From Acidobacteriota bacterium (GTDB lineage Bacteria; Acidobacteriota; Terriglobia; Bryobacterales; Bryobacteraceae), in NCBI GenBank assembly GCA_018268835.1, contig JAFDVU010000019.1, positions 1 through 57,025 of the forward strand: a stretch of 57,025 nt of DNA, given 5' to 3'. The notes beneath the pieces were generated by a model. That model did not search any database. It worked only from the letters and a program-made list of their open reading frames with translations, and had not been told where the DNA came from. The stretch's first letter is position 1, and every line of letters starts with the position of its first letter. A program made the translations under genes and the position numbers. Below, in pieces: positions 43,743-53,441 of this stretch.

Positions 43743-43770
43743 TTGACTTATGGGGTGTCCTAAGTTTACT
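43743..43770 (+). promoter_or_regulatory. Promoter of the BNR-propeller gene
   Basis: TTGACT (43743-43748) and TTTACT (43765-43770) are 16 bp apart. The -10 ends 14 nt before ATG 43785, leaving a leader of about 7 nt without a ribosome site. It is divergent from the promoter at 43621-43649. Confidence 0.5.
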
Positions 43771-43784
43771 CTGTTGCGTCTGCC

Positions 43785-46292
43785 ATGCTGAAAAGACTAT
43801 CTATTGTACTCGCGCTTGCCCTCTTCTCGGTGGTGCTGGTCAGGATTATCCCCGGCGGCGGTCCGGCGCCAAAACGCCACTTGCCGCTGGACATGGAAAA
43901 CCTGGAGAGGGAATCGCAGGATCTGGAAGGCGACATCAATGCCGCCACCCGCTATTTCCTCGACATGAGGTTACCGCAGGGCGCCACCGCGCTGGACCCG
44001 TCGTGGTACCGGAGCGCGATCGATGCCGCCAACCGGATGGAAGTCTTTTCGTCGTCGATCGGCGCAACCTCCAGCCGGATCGGTGCGGCGGGCGGTGCCG
44101 CGCTCGGCACCTGGAGCGAACTGGGTCCCTCCAATATCGGAGGCCGGACCCGCGCCCTGCTGATCCACCCGTCGAACCCCTCGATCATGTACGCCGCCGG
44201 CGTGGCGGGCGGAGTCTGGAAGAGCACCAACGCGGGCGCTTCCTGGACCCAACTCACCGATCTCGGCCTGCCCAACCTGGCGGTCACCAACCTGGTCTTC
44301 GACCCGGCGAATCCCAACGTGATCTACGCGGCCACCGGGGAAGGCTTCTTCAACGCCGACGCGGTACGCGGCGCGGGCATCTTCCGCAGCACCGACGCCG
44401 GGACTACGTGGGCCCAGTTGCCTTCGACCGCCACCAGCGACTTTTATTATGTCAACCGCCTCGTGACCAGTCCGAATACCGGAATGCGTCTCTATGCCGC
44501 CACCCGTACCGGCGTTTTCCGCAGCCTGGATGCGGGCGGCTCCTGGACCAAAGTGATCGACGGAAGGGCCGTGAACGGGTGCATGGACGTGCGCGTCCAA
44601 CCCAATCGCGCGTTGGCCTTCGTGTTCGCCGCGTGCGGCAGTTTCGCCACCGACGGCATCTATCGCGCCCTGGACAACAACAATACCCAGACCTGGACCA
44701 AGGTCTTCACAGCGGTCAATATGGGCCGCACCTCGCTCGCGATCGCACCCTCCAATCCGAGCGTAATCTACGCGATGTCCGCCTCTACGGGAGGCGCCAA
44801 CGCCAACGGCCTGCTCGGCGTCTACCGTTCGACTTCCAACGGCGGTTCGGGAACCTGGACCACGCAGTTGGACGCCTCGGTTCTGCCGGCCGAAACCACG
44901 GCCGCCTATCAGAACGTGCTCCTGCTGACCAATCCCGTGTACGCGTATACGGCCTGTGTCGGCTCCGGCAAGAGCTTCAACAATCAAGGCTGGTACGACA
45001 ACATTCTGGCCGTGGACCCGGCCAATCCGAATGTGGTCTTCGCCGGCGGAATCGACCTGTTCCGTTCCGATGACGGCGGCGCCAATTGGGGCATCATGTC
45101 CTACTGGTGGTACCCCTCCGGTGACGCGCACTACGCGCATGCGGACAACCACGTCTTTGCGTTTCAGCCCGGTTACAATGGCGTCGCCAACCAGACTCTC
45201 TACGTGGGCAGCGACGGCGGATTGTTCCGCACCGACAACGCCCGCGCCGCCACCGTCAGCGGTTTCCCCGATGGAGACACTACGCCGGCCGCCTGTTCCA
45301 ACGCCACGGCCGCCGTCACCTGGACGAATCTCAACAACGGCTATGACGTGACGCAGTTCGAGCACGGGCTCCCCTATCCCAACGGCGGCACCTACTTCGG
45401 AGGCACCCAGGATAACGGCACCATACGCGGCAGTGCCCTGCCGTGGACCACGATCGCCGGCGGCGATGGCGGCTGGGTGGCGGTGGACCCCACCAACACG
45501 AACACCATCTTCCACGAGTACACCGGCCTCTCGCTCCAGCGTTCCACCAACGGGGGATCTTCCTGGTCCTACGTGACCACCGGAATCTCGGGCGATACCT
45601 TCCCCTTCTACACCTTCTACCGCATGGATCCGTCCAATCCCCAGAACCTGTGGATCGCCGGACAGAGGATGTGGCGCACCACCAACCAGGCCACCAGTTG
45701 GACCCAGGCCTCGACCGCGATGACTTCCGGTTCCGTCTCGTCCATCGCCATCAGCCCGGCATCGAGCAACGTGGTTCTGGCCGGAACGGCGAGCGGCCGC
45801 GTCGCCAACAGCACCGCCGCTCTCAGCGGCACCAGCGCCACGGCCTGGCCGTTCGTCTACGCGTGGGGCAACGGTTGCGGGCGCGTTTCCTGGTTGGAAT
45901 TCCAGCCGGGCAGCACCACCGTGGCGTATGCCACCAGTTCCACCTTCGGAGCTAAAACCGGGGACGCTTCCGGCTGCGCCTCGGGCACCGTCTCCCACGT
46001 CCGCAAGACCACAGACGGCGGAAATACCTGGACTTCGATCGACGGTTCCGGCGCCAACACCATTCCCGACGTCCCCGTGTTCTGTGTCGCGGTCTCTCCC
46101 ACGGACAACAACCGGCTCTACGTGGGAACCGACATCGGCGTGTTCACCTCGGTGGACGGTGGGCTGAACTGGTACAAGGAGAACACCGGCTTCGCCAACG
46201 TGCCGGTCTACAACCTGGCCTTCGACAATACCGGCCGCCTCTACGCCTTCACTCACGGACGCGGCGCCTGGCGCGTGACCCCGAACCCGTAA
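43785..46292 (+). CDS. Large BNR/sortilin-type beta-propeller protein, exported
   Basis: The 835-residue protein has an N-terminal hydrophobic anchor (MLKRLSIVLALALFSVVLV). The rest is built of BNR/VPS10/GH74-like repeats: GGVWKSTNAGASWTQL, GIFRSTDAGTTWAQL, GVFRSLDAGGSWTKV, LFRSDDGGANWGIM, LQRSTNGGSSWSYV, and a last blade with GVFTSVDGGLNWYKE. Asp-box motifs (S-x-D-x-G-x-x-W) recur. These propellers occur in xyloglucanases, sialidases and many uncharacterised surface proteins. The catalytic aspartates of GH74 are not obvious, so a binding or scaffold role is equally possible. It ends before a convergent ABC operon, with a GC-rich hairpin in between. Confidence 0.8.
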   Translation: MLKRLSIVLALALFSVVLVRIIPGGGPAPKRHLPLDMENLERESQDLEGDINAATRYFLDMRLPQGATALDPSWYRSAIDAANRMEVFSSSIGATSSRIGAAGGAALGTWSELGPSNIGGRTRALLIHPSNPSIMYAAGVAGGVWKSTNAGASWTQLTDLGLPNLAVTNLVFDPANPNVIYAATGEGFFNADAVRGAGIFRSTDAGTTWAQLPSTATSDFYYVNRLVTSPNTGMRLYAATRTGVFRSLDAGGSWTKVIDGRAVNGCMDVRVQPNRALAFVFAACGSFATDGIYRALDNNNTQTWTKVFTAVNMGRTSLAIAPSNPSVIYAMSASTGGANANGLLGVYRSTSNGGSGTWTTQLDASVLPAETTAAYQNVLLLTNPVYAYTACVGSGKSFNNQGWYDNILAVDPANPNVVFAGGIDLFRSDDGGANWGIMSYWWYPSGDAHYAHADNHVFAFQPGYNGVANQTLYVGSDGGLFRTDNARAATVSGFPDGDTTPAACSNATAAVTWTNLNNGYDVTQFEHGLPYPNGGTYFGGTQDNGTIRGSALPWTTIAGGDGGWVAVDPTNTNTIFHEYTGLSLQRSTNGGSSWSYVTTGISGDTFPFYTFYRMDPSNPQNLWIAGQRMWRTTNQATSWTQASTAMTSGSVSSIAISPASSNVVLAGTASGRVANSTAALSGTSATAWPFVYAWGNGCGRVSWLEFQPGSTTVAYATSSTFGAKTGDASGCASGTVSHVRKTTDGGNTWTSIDGSGANTIPDVPVFCVAVSPTDNNRLYVGTDIGVFTSVDGGLNWYKENTGFANVPVYNLAFDNTGRLYAFTHGRGAWRVTPNP

Positions 46293-46307
46293 ACGCCTCG
46301 CAAGAGT

Positions 46308-46337
46308 GCGGGCCGGACGCAAGTCCCACCGGCCCGC
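46308..46337. terminator. GC-rich hairpin between convergent genes
   Basis: GCGGGCCGG (46308-46316) pairs perfectly with CCGGCCCGC (46329-46337) around a 12-nt loop. It lies between the stop codons of two convergent genes. No T tract follows on either side, so factor-independent termination would be weak. Confidence 0.5.
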
Positions 46338-46368
46338 GCCCCCGCCTTCCACGCTTCGGCGAATCGCC

Positions 46369-47049
46369 CTACGCCGCCACCAGTTCGCCCTTCTCCAGAT
46401 GCTGCACGCGCGTGGCGTACCTGGCCGCGTGCGGATCGTGTGTCACCAGGACCACCGTCTTGCCGTAGTCCTTGTTCAGCTTGGAGAGGATGGTGAGGAT
46501 CTCCTGCGCCGACGCCGCGTCCAGGTTGCCGGTTGGTTCGTCGGCCAGGATCAGCGCGGGGTCGGTGACAATGGCCCGCGCGATGGCCACCCGCTGTTCC
46601 TGCCCGCCGGAGAGTTGCTTCGGAAAGTGGTGCAGCCGATCGCCGAGCCCGACCAGTTTGAGCGCCGTGGCGGCGTGCTCGATCCGTTCCGCTTTCTTCA
46701 GGTTGGTCAGCTTGAGCGGCAACTCCACGTTCTCGATCGCGGTCAACACCGGAATCAGGTTGAATTGTTGAAAGATGAAGCCGACGTTCTCGTTGCGCCA
46801 GTGCGCGATTTCGCGATCGTTCAGGCTGCGCAGGTCGGCGCCGAGTACGCGAATCTCGCCTTCGGTGGCGCGATCCATGGCGGCGATCAGGTGCAGCAGC
46901 GTGGATTTGCCGGAGCCCGACGGGCCCATCAGCGCCACGAAATCGCCCTTCTGGATCTCCAGCGTCACGTTGTTCAACGCCACCACGTGAAACTCGTCGC
47001 GGATGAATTCCTTGCTCAGGCTCCGGGTTTGGATGACAACTTCGCTCAT
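46369..47049 (-). CDS. ABC transporter ATP-binding protein (MacB/LolD-type)
   Basis: The 226-residue ATPase contains Walker [13 protein letters not shown]-loop [12 protein letters not shown], signature [15 protein letters not shown], Walker [13 protein letters not shown] and a switch His in [11 protein letters not shown]. Sequence and length match the MacB/LolD/FtsE group, which drives FtsX-like permeases by mechanotransmission. It overlaps the adaptor gene by 4 nt and is last in a four-gene minus operon: permease, permease, adaptor, ATPase. It should power export or extraction of a lipid-linked molecule, peptide or drug. The substrate is unknown. Confidence 0.93.
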   Translation of the reverse strand: MSEVVIQTRSLSKEFIRDEFHVVALNNVTLEIQKGDFVALMGPSGSGKSTLLHLIAAMDRATEGEIRVLGADLRSLNDREIAHWRNENVGFIFQQFNLIPVLTAIENVELPLKLTNLKKAERIEHAATALKLVGLGDRLHHFPKQLSGGQEQRVAIARAIVTDPALILADEPTGNLDAASAQEILTILSKLNKDYGKTVVLVTHDPHAARYATRVQHLEKGELVAA

Positions 47050-48380
47050 GATTTTTGGCGCACCTTGTCGCCGTCTTTGAGCCCCTGCGGCGGGTTCACG
47101 ATCACGTCTTCGCCGCCGATGAGTCCCTGTTCCACGCGTACATTCCGCCCGCTGACCGCGCCGGTCGTGACCGCGCGGCGCACCGCCTTGCCGTCCAGCA
47201 TCACGAACACGGCCCCGTCGCGCACGGCCGCGGAGGGGATCAGCACCACCGGCCTGGCCCCCGCTTCGGGACTCCGCGGCTTTTCATCGGAAAGGAAAGC
47301 CACGCTCGCGTTCATCTCCGGACGCAGGTAGTCGTCCGGCTGCGCGATCTTCACCTTGATCTGCACGGTGGCCTTCTGCCGGTTGGCCTCGGGAGAAATC
47401 TCCTTGATGAAGCCGTCGTACTTGCGGTCCGGAAATGCGTCTGTAGTCACCACGCCGTGCTGCCCGGAATGCAGGCGCGCGAAATCCGCCTGGCTGATAT
47501 CCAGTTCCACCTCCAGATCGTTCAGGTCCGCGAGCGACACCACGTAACCCTTCGCCCCGCGGTCGCCCACGAACCCGGTGGTGACGAATTCGCCCTTCTC
47601 CACGGCGCGCTCCAGGATCGTCCCGGTGACCGGAGCGCGAATCACCGTGTTGGATACCGAGGTCTGCGCGTAGGCCATCGCGCCCTTGGCCTGCTCGAGT
47701 TGCCCGCGCAGAGAATCGATCTCCTCCTTGCGCGGACCCAGTTTCACGAGTTCGTAGGTCTTCTGCAGGGCGTTGACCTTGTGCACGGCGCCGTCGTACC
47801 GCGCCTGTGCGTCGTCCAGCGCCTGCGCCGCGATCACGTGGTCGCGCAGCAGGTTGCGCGTTCGTTCCAGCGTCACGCGCGCGTTATCGAGGTCGGCTTT
47901 CGCTACCTCGAGATTGGCGGCGGCCTGCGCGATCTCCTCCGGACGCGCGCCGTGCAGCGCTTCGTCCAGCCGCGCCTGCAGGCTGTCCACCTGTCCGCGC
48001 GCCTGCTGCAATTGCGCCTGGTATTCGTCGTCCTCCAGCCGCACGATGACCTGGCCTTCCCTGACTCTGTCGCCCTTGTCCACGCCGATCCATTTCACCT
48101 TGCCCACCACCTTGGACGCGACCTGAATCTTGTGCGCCGCCACGATGTATCCGGTGGCGTTGAGCACCACGCCCTCCGGCGCCCCGGCGGCGCTGATGGA
48201 CTTCACCCGCTCGACTTCCACCATGGGCGACGCATCCAGGCGGCCCGAGAAAACGCGCCACGCACCCAGCAGCAGAAACAGCAGCACTCCGCCGATGATC
48301 CACCGCGTCGCCCAGCGCGACGGCTCGCCCGAACGGCGCCGCGACCGGTCGATCTTGAGGCTCTTCAGTTCGGCGTCCAT
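47046..48380 (-). CDS. Periplasmic adaptor (HlyD/MacA family)
   Basis: The 444-residue protein has an N-terminal cytoplasmic stub and one membrane anchor (~30-48: [15 protein letters not shown]). A lipoyl half ([31 protein letters not shown]) and a long coiled-coil hairpin (~residues 98-205, [20 protein letters not shown]) follow. The second lipoyl half and beta-barrel ([42 protein letters not shown]) complete the fold. It bridges the inner-membrane ABC permease and an outer-membrane channel, as MacA does with TolC. No outer-membrane factor gene is adjacent. It starts 6 nt after the second permease. Confidence 0.92.
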   Translation of the reverse strand: MDAELKSLKIDRSRRRSGEPSRWATRWIIGGVLLFLLLGAWRVFSGRLDASPMVEVERVKSISAAGAPEGVVLNATGYIVAAHKIQVASKVVGKVKWIGVDKGDRVREGQVIVRLEDDEYQAQLQQARGQVDSLQARLDEALHGARPEEIAQAAANLEVAKADLDNARVTLERTRNLLRDHVIAAQALDDAQARYDGAVHKVNALQKTYELVKLGPRKEEIDSLRGQLEQAKGAMAYAQTSVSNTVIRAPVTGTILERAVEKGEFVTTGFVGDRGAKGYVVSLADLNDLEVELDISQADFARLHSGQHGVVTTDAFPDRKYDGFIKEISPEANRQKATVQIKVKIAQPDDYLRPEMNASVAFLSDEKPRSPEAGARPVVLIPSAAVRDGAVFVMLDGKAVRRAVTTGAVSGRNVRVEQGLIGGEDVIVNPPQGLKDGDKVRQKS

Positions 48381-48386
48381 ATCTCT

Positions 48387-49550
48387 CTAAACCTCCCGCA
48401 GCGCGCTGAGGATTTCCTTCTTCGACGCCATGCGCGCCGGCAGCAACCCGCCCAGGACCCCGAGCACCACGGCGAAAGCCACGCCGGTGAGCACAATCCC
48501 CGGCGTCACGTGAAAGTCGAAGGCCAGTTCGGAGAAGTTGGCGCTGCCTACCGCGGTGGTGAGTCCGTTGAGCGGCATCACCAGCAGGCAGCCCAGCAGT
48601 CCGCCCAATCCGGCGAGCAGCACCGATTCGAGAAAGAAGCTGGTCAGGATACTGCCCCGCGAGAAGCCGAGAACGCGCAGCGTGCCGATTTCGCGCGCAC
48701 GCCGCGCCACCGCGGCGTACATCGTATTCATGGCGGCGAAACTCGATCCGATGGCCATGATGATGGAGACGAAGATACCCACGAACTCGATCGGCGCCCC
48801 TTGCGCGGTCTGCTGATCGTAATACTCCTTCTCGGAAACCGCCATCATACCCAGCCGCTGATCGTTTTCGATGCTGTTGATCAGAGCCTTCGCGGTCACC
48901 GCGTCCGTGGCTTCGACCAGCGCCGAGCTGAGCACCTCGACCCGTTCCAGTTCCGCCGAAACCTGGTTGACGTCGCCCCAGATTTCCGAGTCCTGCGCGC
49001 CCCGCCCGGAGTCCATGACCCCAACCACGTTCCACTCGCCGCGGCCGATGCGCAACTTCCCCCCGAGACGCGCTTCCGGGAACCGCTTGGCCACCGACGC
49101 GCCCGCCACCAGTTCCTTGCGCCCTGTATCGAACCAGCGTCCCGCCGTGAGCTTCGTGGTGTGCCGCATCTCGATTCCCGCCGGCGAGAGTCCGCGCACC
49201 AGCACGTTCACCCCGTTCGGATTGTCCACGTTGGCCAGGTTGAGCACGGTGACCACTTCCAGCGAGGCCAGCGGCTGCCCATCGCGGCCGGTGGCGATTC
49301 CAGGCTTGAACTTGAGGTCCTGGAATTGCGCGCGGATGAAATTGCTGACCAGTTCCGACGTGGAACCCTTGCGCATCACGATCACGTGCAGCGGATCGCC
49401 CGAAGCCGACAGCGTCGCGCGCAGGCCGTTGACCAGCGCCAGCACCGCCAGCAGCACCGCCACCGTCAGCGCGATGCCGAGCGCGGTCATGATGGTGGTG
49501 GTCTTGCGTACCACCAGGTTGCGCAAATTGTACGCGATGGGGATGGTCAT
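48387..49550 (-). CDS. ABC transporter permease (MacB/FtsX family), second subunit
   Basis: The 387-residue protein starts MTIPIAYNLRNLVVRKTTTIMTALGIALTVAVLLAVLAL, with the first transmembrane helix near 20-42. A ~220-residue periplasmic domain follows. Three C-terminal helices complete the FtsX domain: FVGIFVSIIMAIGSSFAAMNTMYAAV, ESVLLAGLGGLLGCLLVMPL and VLTGVAFAVVLGVLGGLLPA. It lacks the fused ATPase of E. coli MacB and pairs with the neighbouring permease, probably as a heterodimer. Met 49550 is chosen over the longer frame, since the upstream permease stops 4 nt earlier (49555). Confidence 0.9.
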   Translation of the reverse strand: MTIPIAYNLRNLVVRKTTTIMTALGIALTVAVLLAVLALVNGLRATLSASGDPLHVIVMRKGSTSELVSNFIRAQFQDLKFKPGIATGRDGQPLASLEVVTVLNLANVDNPNGVNVLVRGLSPAGIEMRHTTKLTAGRWFDTGRKELVAGASVAKRFPEARLGGKLRIGRGEWNVVGVMDSGRGAQDSEIWGDVNQVSAELERVEVLSSALVEATDAVTAKALINSIENDQRLGMMAVSEKEYYDQQTAQGAPIEFVGIFVSIIMAIGSSFAAMNTMYAAVARRAREIGTLRVLGFSRGSILTSFFLESVLLAGLGGLLGCLLVMPLNGLTTAVGSANFSELAFDFHVTPGIVLTGVAFAVVLGVLGGLLPARMASKKEILSALREV

Positions 49551-49554
49551 GGAA

Positions 49555-50712
49555 TCAATCCGTACTCCGCAGCGCGGCCACAATCGGGATGCGCGACGCG
49601 CCGAACGCCGGCACCAGCGAACTGAGTAGCCCGATGCCCATCGCGGTGCCGATACAGGCGGCCATCACCGCGGGATCGAAAACGTCGATGGCGGGCAGGA
49701 AACCGCCGAAGGGACTGCGCATCATGCCTTCGATGAGCAACGCGGAGATGACGAAACCCATCAGTCCGCCAACCAGCGAGATGGAGCAGGCTTCGCCCAG
49801 AATCAGGCCGAGAATCGCGCCGGGCGTGAAACCCAGCGTCTTGAGCACGCCGATTTCGCGCACCCGCTCGCGCACCGACATGGCCATCGTATTGGCCGAT
49901 ACCAGCAGGATCGTGAACATCACCGCCGCCGAAATCGAAAACAGAAACATCTTCACATTGCCCAGCAGCGAGAGAAACCCTACATTGAACGCCTGCTCGG
50001 TCTCCGTCTTCGTCTGCGCCGGCGAATTGCGGTAGATCTCGTCGATCTCCTGCGAGATGCGGTTGGCGTGGTTCGGATCGTCGATGCGCTCGTAATAGAT
50101 CCCCACCATGCCGCGGCGGCGCTCCGGCAGCGACTGATCGATGTACTCTTTGTTGAAGTACAGCAGGTTGGAATTGCTCGGCGCGTCGAAGATGCCGCGC
50201 ACCGTGAACTCGAAATCGCCGGGGTAGATGTCCCCCACGATGTGAATCCGGTCGCCGATCTTGAAGCCGAAGGCGTTGGCCAGGTCGCGCCCGATGACGC
50301 ACCCGGTGCGGTCCCGGATGAACGCCTGCCGCTCCTCTTCGGGGATCTTCCATTCGCCGAAAATCGTAAACAACTTCTCCGGCTCCACACTGAAGCGCGC
50401 GAACTGATTCTTCGGATCGCGGTTGTCGCGGAACGTCCCCTGGAACCAGTTGGCGACCATCACCTCGCGCACCCCGGGCACCTGCCTGATTCGCTGCATG
50501 TAAGAGAGCGGCAGCGCCACCGTGAGCGAGATCTTGTTGCGCGTCACCAGGCGCAGCGCCTGGTCCGGCGTCGGGTTGCTCAGATAAAACGCGTGATACA
50601 ACGTGATCATCACTCCCAGCAGGCACATGGAGACTCCGATGCTGAGGATGGTGAGGACCGTGCGGCGGCGGTTGCGCCAGCAGTTCTTCAGGATCAGCGG
50701 CAAATACCGCAT
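49555..50712 (-). CDS. ABC transporter permease (MacB/FtsX family), first subunit
   Basis: The 385-residue protein starts MRYLPLILKNCWRNRRRTVLTILSIGVSMCLLGVMITLY, the first FtsX-type helix. The periplasmic domain (~45-255) and three C-terminal helices (AAVMFTILLVSANTMAMSV, LGEACSISLVGGLMGFVISALLI, AACIGTAMGIGLLSSLVPAFGA) follow. It is the first gene of the four-gene export operon. TAAACT and TAGACG hexamers lie within 15 nt before the ATG, again suggesting a very short leader. A hairpin at 50738-50772 separates it from the DUF2293 operon. Confidence 0.9.
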   Translation of the reverse strand: MRYLPLILKNCWRNRRRTVLTILSIGVSMCLLGVMITLYHAFYLSNPTPDQALRLVTRNKISLTVALPLSYMQRIRQVPGVREVMVANWFQGTFRDNRDPKNQFARFSVEPEKLFTIFGEWKIPEEERQAFIRDRTGCVIGRDLANAFGFKIGDRIHIVGDIYPGDFEFTVRGIFDAPSNSNLLYFNKEYIDQSLPERRRGMVGIYYERIDDPNHANRISQEIDEIYRNSPAQTKTETEQAFNVGFLSLLGNVKMFLFSISAAVMFTILLVSANTMAMSVRERVREIGVLKTLGFTPGAILGLILGEACSISLVGGLMGFVISALLIEGMMRSPFGGFLPAIDVFDPAVMAACIGTAMGIGLLSSLVPAFGASRIPIVAALRSTD

Positions 50713-50737
50713 AGTACGTCTAGTTTACGCACGGCAC

Positions 50738-50772
50738 TGGGGCCAAGTTCAACCGGGTTGTACCCTGGCCCA
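50738..50772 (-). terminator. Hairpin between the DUF2293 gene and the ABC operon
   Basis: TGGGGCCA (50738-50745) pairs with TGGCCCA (50766-50772) with one bulged G. Inside, GT-CAACC pairs with GGTTG-AC, each side carrying a bulged T. It lies 30 nt downstream of the DUF2293 stop on the minus strand and could end that transcript. There is no strong T tract. Confidence 0.4.
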
Positions 50773-50802
50773 CACTCCGAGGATTTCAGCCGCCGGACGG
50801 CG

Positions 50803-51858
50803 TCAGCGCCAGGATTCGAGGATGCCGGCCACTGTTTCGCGGACGCGGCGGCGGGCATCCTCGCGCGGTGTACCCGCGGCCAGGAGCGCGTCGTAATCGG
50901 TGTGGCCGTGACGGACGGCGGCGGCCACCGCCAGTGTCACGGCATCTTCTTCCAGCGCGCGTCCCGCCGCGCTCCGCCCCACCCGGCCGCTGCCCCGCTT
51001 CGCCGTGTGGTCCGCGATGCGCCGCGCCTGCGCCGGCGGACAGCGCGGGAACAACTCGCGAATGCGCTCGGCCATGCGCCCGGCGAAAACGTCGTCCTCC
51101 CGCTGGCGCGCGGCCGCGGCGCGGCGCCGCGCTTCGGCGCGCTCCCCGGCGTCCTCCGCGCACTCCCGCTCGGCGCGCCCGATGGCCGTCGGCTCCACCA
51201 GAATCCCCTGCCGCTCATAGCGCCCGCGCGACCGGCCGAAGCGCACCACCACCGCGACCCGCTCGCCGTACTTCGTGGCGCGGCGGGTGAGCGCGGTATC
51301 GCCCGCGGGCAGGAACTCCAGGTCGTCCATCTTCGCGCACGCCAGACACAGAGCCTGGCCCGCGTCCAGGTAGAGCAAATCGTCCTTCTCCAACTCGACC
51401 CCGCACTCCGCGCACTCCGAATCGCGCGTGATCTGGAAGACCGTCGGCCGCTCGGGCTTCCCAACCTTCTGCTTGATCTGCTCCTGCTTGCTCTCGCTGA
51501 GGGAGGGCGACATCCAGTGGGTGCGGAACATTCGTTCTACTTCCGGTTCGGCGCTTATGGTGAAGCGCAGGTCCACGTTGCCCTCGCGCCCGCGCCGCGT
51601 GTACGCGGTCTCCACCGGCTTCAAGCCTCTGGCCTTGGCCCATTCCTGGAGCGTGTTCATGGTGAAGGCGAGCTTATTCGCGCCGCCCTGCATCAGCTCC
51701 TCCAGCGAATTGATGCGGCCGCGCCGCCACAGGTCGATGTGGCCGGGATACAGGATGCGCGCCCCGATCAGCACGTCGAACGCGCAGACGTAACCGCGCG
51801 CGGCGAGCGCCTCTTCGGCCGCCTGGTGGACCAGTTCCTTGACTTGCCTCGCCTTCAC
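50803..51858 (-). CDS. DUF2293-domain protein
   Basis: The 351-residue protein starts at GTG 51858, 5 nt after the PQQ dehydrogenase stop. The N-terminal part is helical (KARQVKELVHQAAEEALAARGYV). A four-Cys site in the middle (SECAECGVELEKDD, QALCLACAK) looks like a small zinc ribbon. The C-terminal ~90 residues match my memory of DUF2293: RIRELFPRCPPAQARRIADHT, RGSGRVGRSAAGRALEEDAV and AVRHGHTDYDALLAAG. The domain is found in bacteria and fungi without known function. No signal peptide is present, so it is cytoplasmic, unlike its exported operon partners. Confidence 0.82.
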   Translation of the reverse strand: MKARQVKELVHQAAEEALAARGYVCAFDVLIGARILYPGHIDLWRRGRINSLEELMQGGANKLAFTMNTLQEWAKARGLKPVETAYTRRGREGNVDLRFTISAEPEVERMFRTHWMSPSLSESKQEQIKQKVGKPERPTVFQITRDSECAECGVELEKDDLLYLDAGQALCLACAKMDDLEFLPAGDTALTRRATKYGERVAVVVRFGRSRGRYERQGILVEPTAIGRAERECAEDAGERAEARRRAAAARQREDDVFAGRMAERIRELFPRCPPAQARRIADHTAKRGSGRVGRSAAGRALEEDAVTLAVAAAVRHGHTDYDALLAAGTPREDARRRVRETVAGILESWR

Positions 51859-51863
51859 ATACG

Positions 51864-53441
51864 CTATTTTGCCAGCATGACGAAGGCGTAGAGTGTGTCG
51901 CCCGCGGCCACCACGACGTACTGCGAGCCGTCCATTTCGAACGTGATCGGTCCGTTGCTTACGTTCTGCCCGAGGTTGGCGTGCCAGAGCGGTTCGCCGG
52001 TGGAGGCGTTGAGCGCGACGAAGTTATCCGACGCGTCCCCGGCGAAGATGAGATTGCCTGCCGTCGTGAGCACGCCGGAGCGTCCCCCGCCGCCCGCCCA
52101 CTTGTGGCTCCACTTGATCTTCCCGGTGCGGTAATCGATCGCCTCCAGCATGGCTTCGCCCCAGCCGCCGCGGTCGTTGCCGCCCCAGCCTTCGGGCTTC
52201 TCGTCGGTATCGAAGAGGTAGTAGACGCTGTAAGCGTGCGACGCGTTGACGTAGAACAACCCGGTCTGCGGACTGAACGACGTCGGCGGCCAGTTGGCGG
52301 CGCCGCCCTGGTTCGGCGTGACCAGGGCGCCATCGAACTGCGGCATCTTCGCCGGATCGGGAATCGGCCGGCCCAATTGGTCGATGCCCTTGGACCAGTT
52401 GGTCTTGACGAACTCCGAAGTCACCACCTTCTTGCCGGTCACGCGGTCGATCACAAAGAAGAAACCGTTGCGGCTGGCCTGCGCCAGCAGTTTGCGCGGC
52501 TGCCCGTCGATCGTGCCGTTGAACAGCACCGGCGTCTGCGTGGCGTCCCAGTCGTGCGTGTCGTGCGGCGAAGGCTGGAACCACCACTTCATCTTCCCCG
52601 TATCCGCGTCGATCGCGATGATGGATTCGGTGTAGAGGTTGTCGCCCAGCCGTCCCTTGCCGGCGATCACCGGCTGCGGATTCCCCGTGCCCACGTAGAT
52701 CAGGTTGAGATCCGGATCGTACGTGATCGGAATCCACGTCATGCCGCCGCCGTGTTTCATCGCCTCCGCGTTGGGCCACGTCTCGGAGCCGGGTTCGCCC
52801 GGTTGCGGCACCACCGAAAAGTGCCATTGCAGCGCGCCGGTCTCGAGATCGCGGGATTCCAGGTAGCCCGGGATATCCAGGTCGTCGCCGCTCACCCCGA
52901 CGATCAAATGGTTCTTCACCACCACCGGCGCGACCGACCCGTAATACATCAGGTCGAGATCGCAGATGGTCTGCGTCCAGCGCTTGGTGCCGGTGTTGCG
53001 ATCCAGCGCGACCAGATGGCAGTCGGGCGTTTCGAAGTACAGGTAGTCCTTGTACGCCGCGGCGCCCCGATTGCCGATGTGGATGCCGCCGGTGGAATCC
53101 CACGCGTAGTGCCACAGTTCGCGCCCGTTGCGCGCGTCGAGCGCCCACACGTGATCCGGGAACGTGTAATAAAGCACCCCGTCGATCACAAGCGGCGTGG
53201 CTTTGATGGAGCCGCCGCCGAACGGGCCCACGTTCATGCGATGCACCCACGCGAGCGTGAGCGCGTCGATATTGCCCGTGTTGATCTTGGTGAGCGGGCT
53301 GAAGCGCCGGCCGGAATAGTCGCCGTTGTAGGTAGGCCACGAAGTAGTCGGCGGCTGCGCGAACTTCGCCGGATCCACGCCGTCGGCGGCGAAGGAAGCC
53401 AGCGCGAGCGCGGCAATCGTGAGGAAACGGACGGGCTTCAT
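51864..53441 (-). CDS. PQQ-dependent alcohol dehydrogenase-type quinoprotein
   Basis: The 525-residue protein has a signal peptide (MKPVRFLTIAALALASFA). The N-terminal blade motif is SWPTYNGDYSGRRFSPLTKIN. Propeller repeats follow (ALDARNGRELWHYAW, ALDRNTGTKRWTQT, AIDADTGKMKWWFQ, ALNASTGEPLWHAN). The active-site region is HDTHDWDATQTPVLF with the catalytic Asp. It resembles methanol/ethanol dehydrogenases but lacks an obvious vicinal Cys-Cys pair and has no fused haem. Electrons probably go to the triheme cytochrome encoded just upstream with a 4-nt overlap. The substrate is unknown. No pqq genes are in the window. Confidence 0.87.
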   Translation of the reverse strand: MKPVRFLTIAALALASFAADGVDPAKFAQPPTTSWPTYNGDYSGRRFSPLTKINTGNIDALTLAWVHRMNVGPFGGGSIKATPLVIDGVLYYTFPDHVWALDARNGRELWHYAWDSTGGIHIGNRGAAAYKDYLYFETPDCHLVALDRNTGTKRWTQTICDLDLMYYGSVAPVVVKNHLIVGVSGDDLDIPGYLESRDLETGALQWHFSVVPQPGEPGSETWPNAEAMKHGGGMTWIPITYDPDLNLIYVGTGNPQPVIAGKGRLGDNLYTESIIAIDADTGKMKWWFQPSPHDTHDWDATQTPVLFNGTIDGQPRKLLAQASRNGFFFVIDRVTGKKVVTSEFVKTNWSKGIDQLGRPIPDPAKMPQFDGALVTPNQGGAANWPPTSFSPQTGLFYVNASHAYSVYYLFDTDEKPEGWGGNDRGGWGEAMLEAIDYRTGKIKWSHKWAGGGGRSGVLTTAGNLIFAGDASDNFVALNASTGEPLWHANLGQNVSNGPITFEMDGSQYVVVAAGDTLYAFVMLAK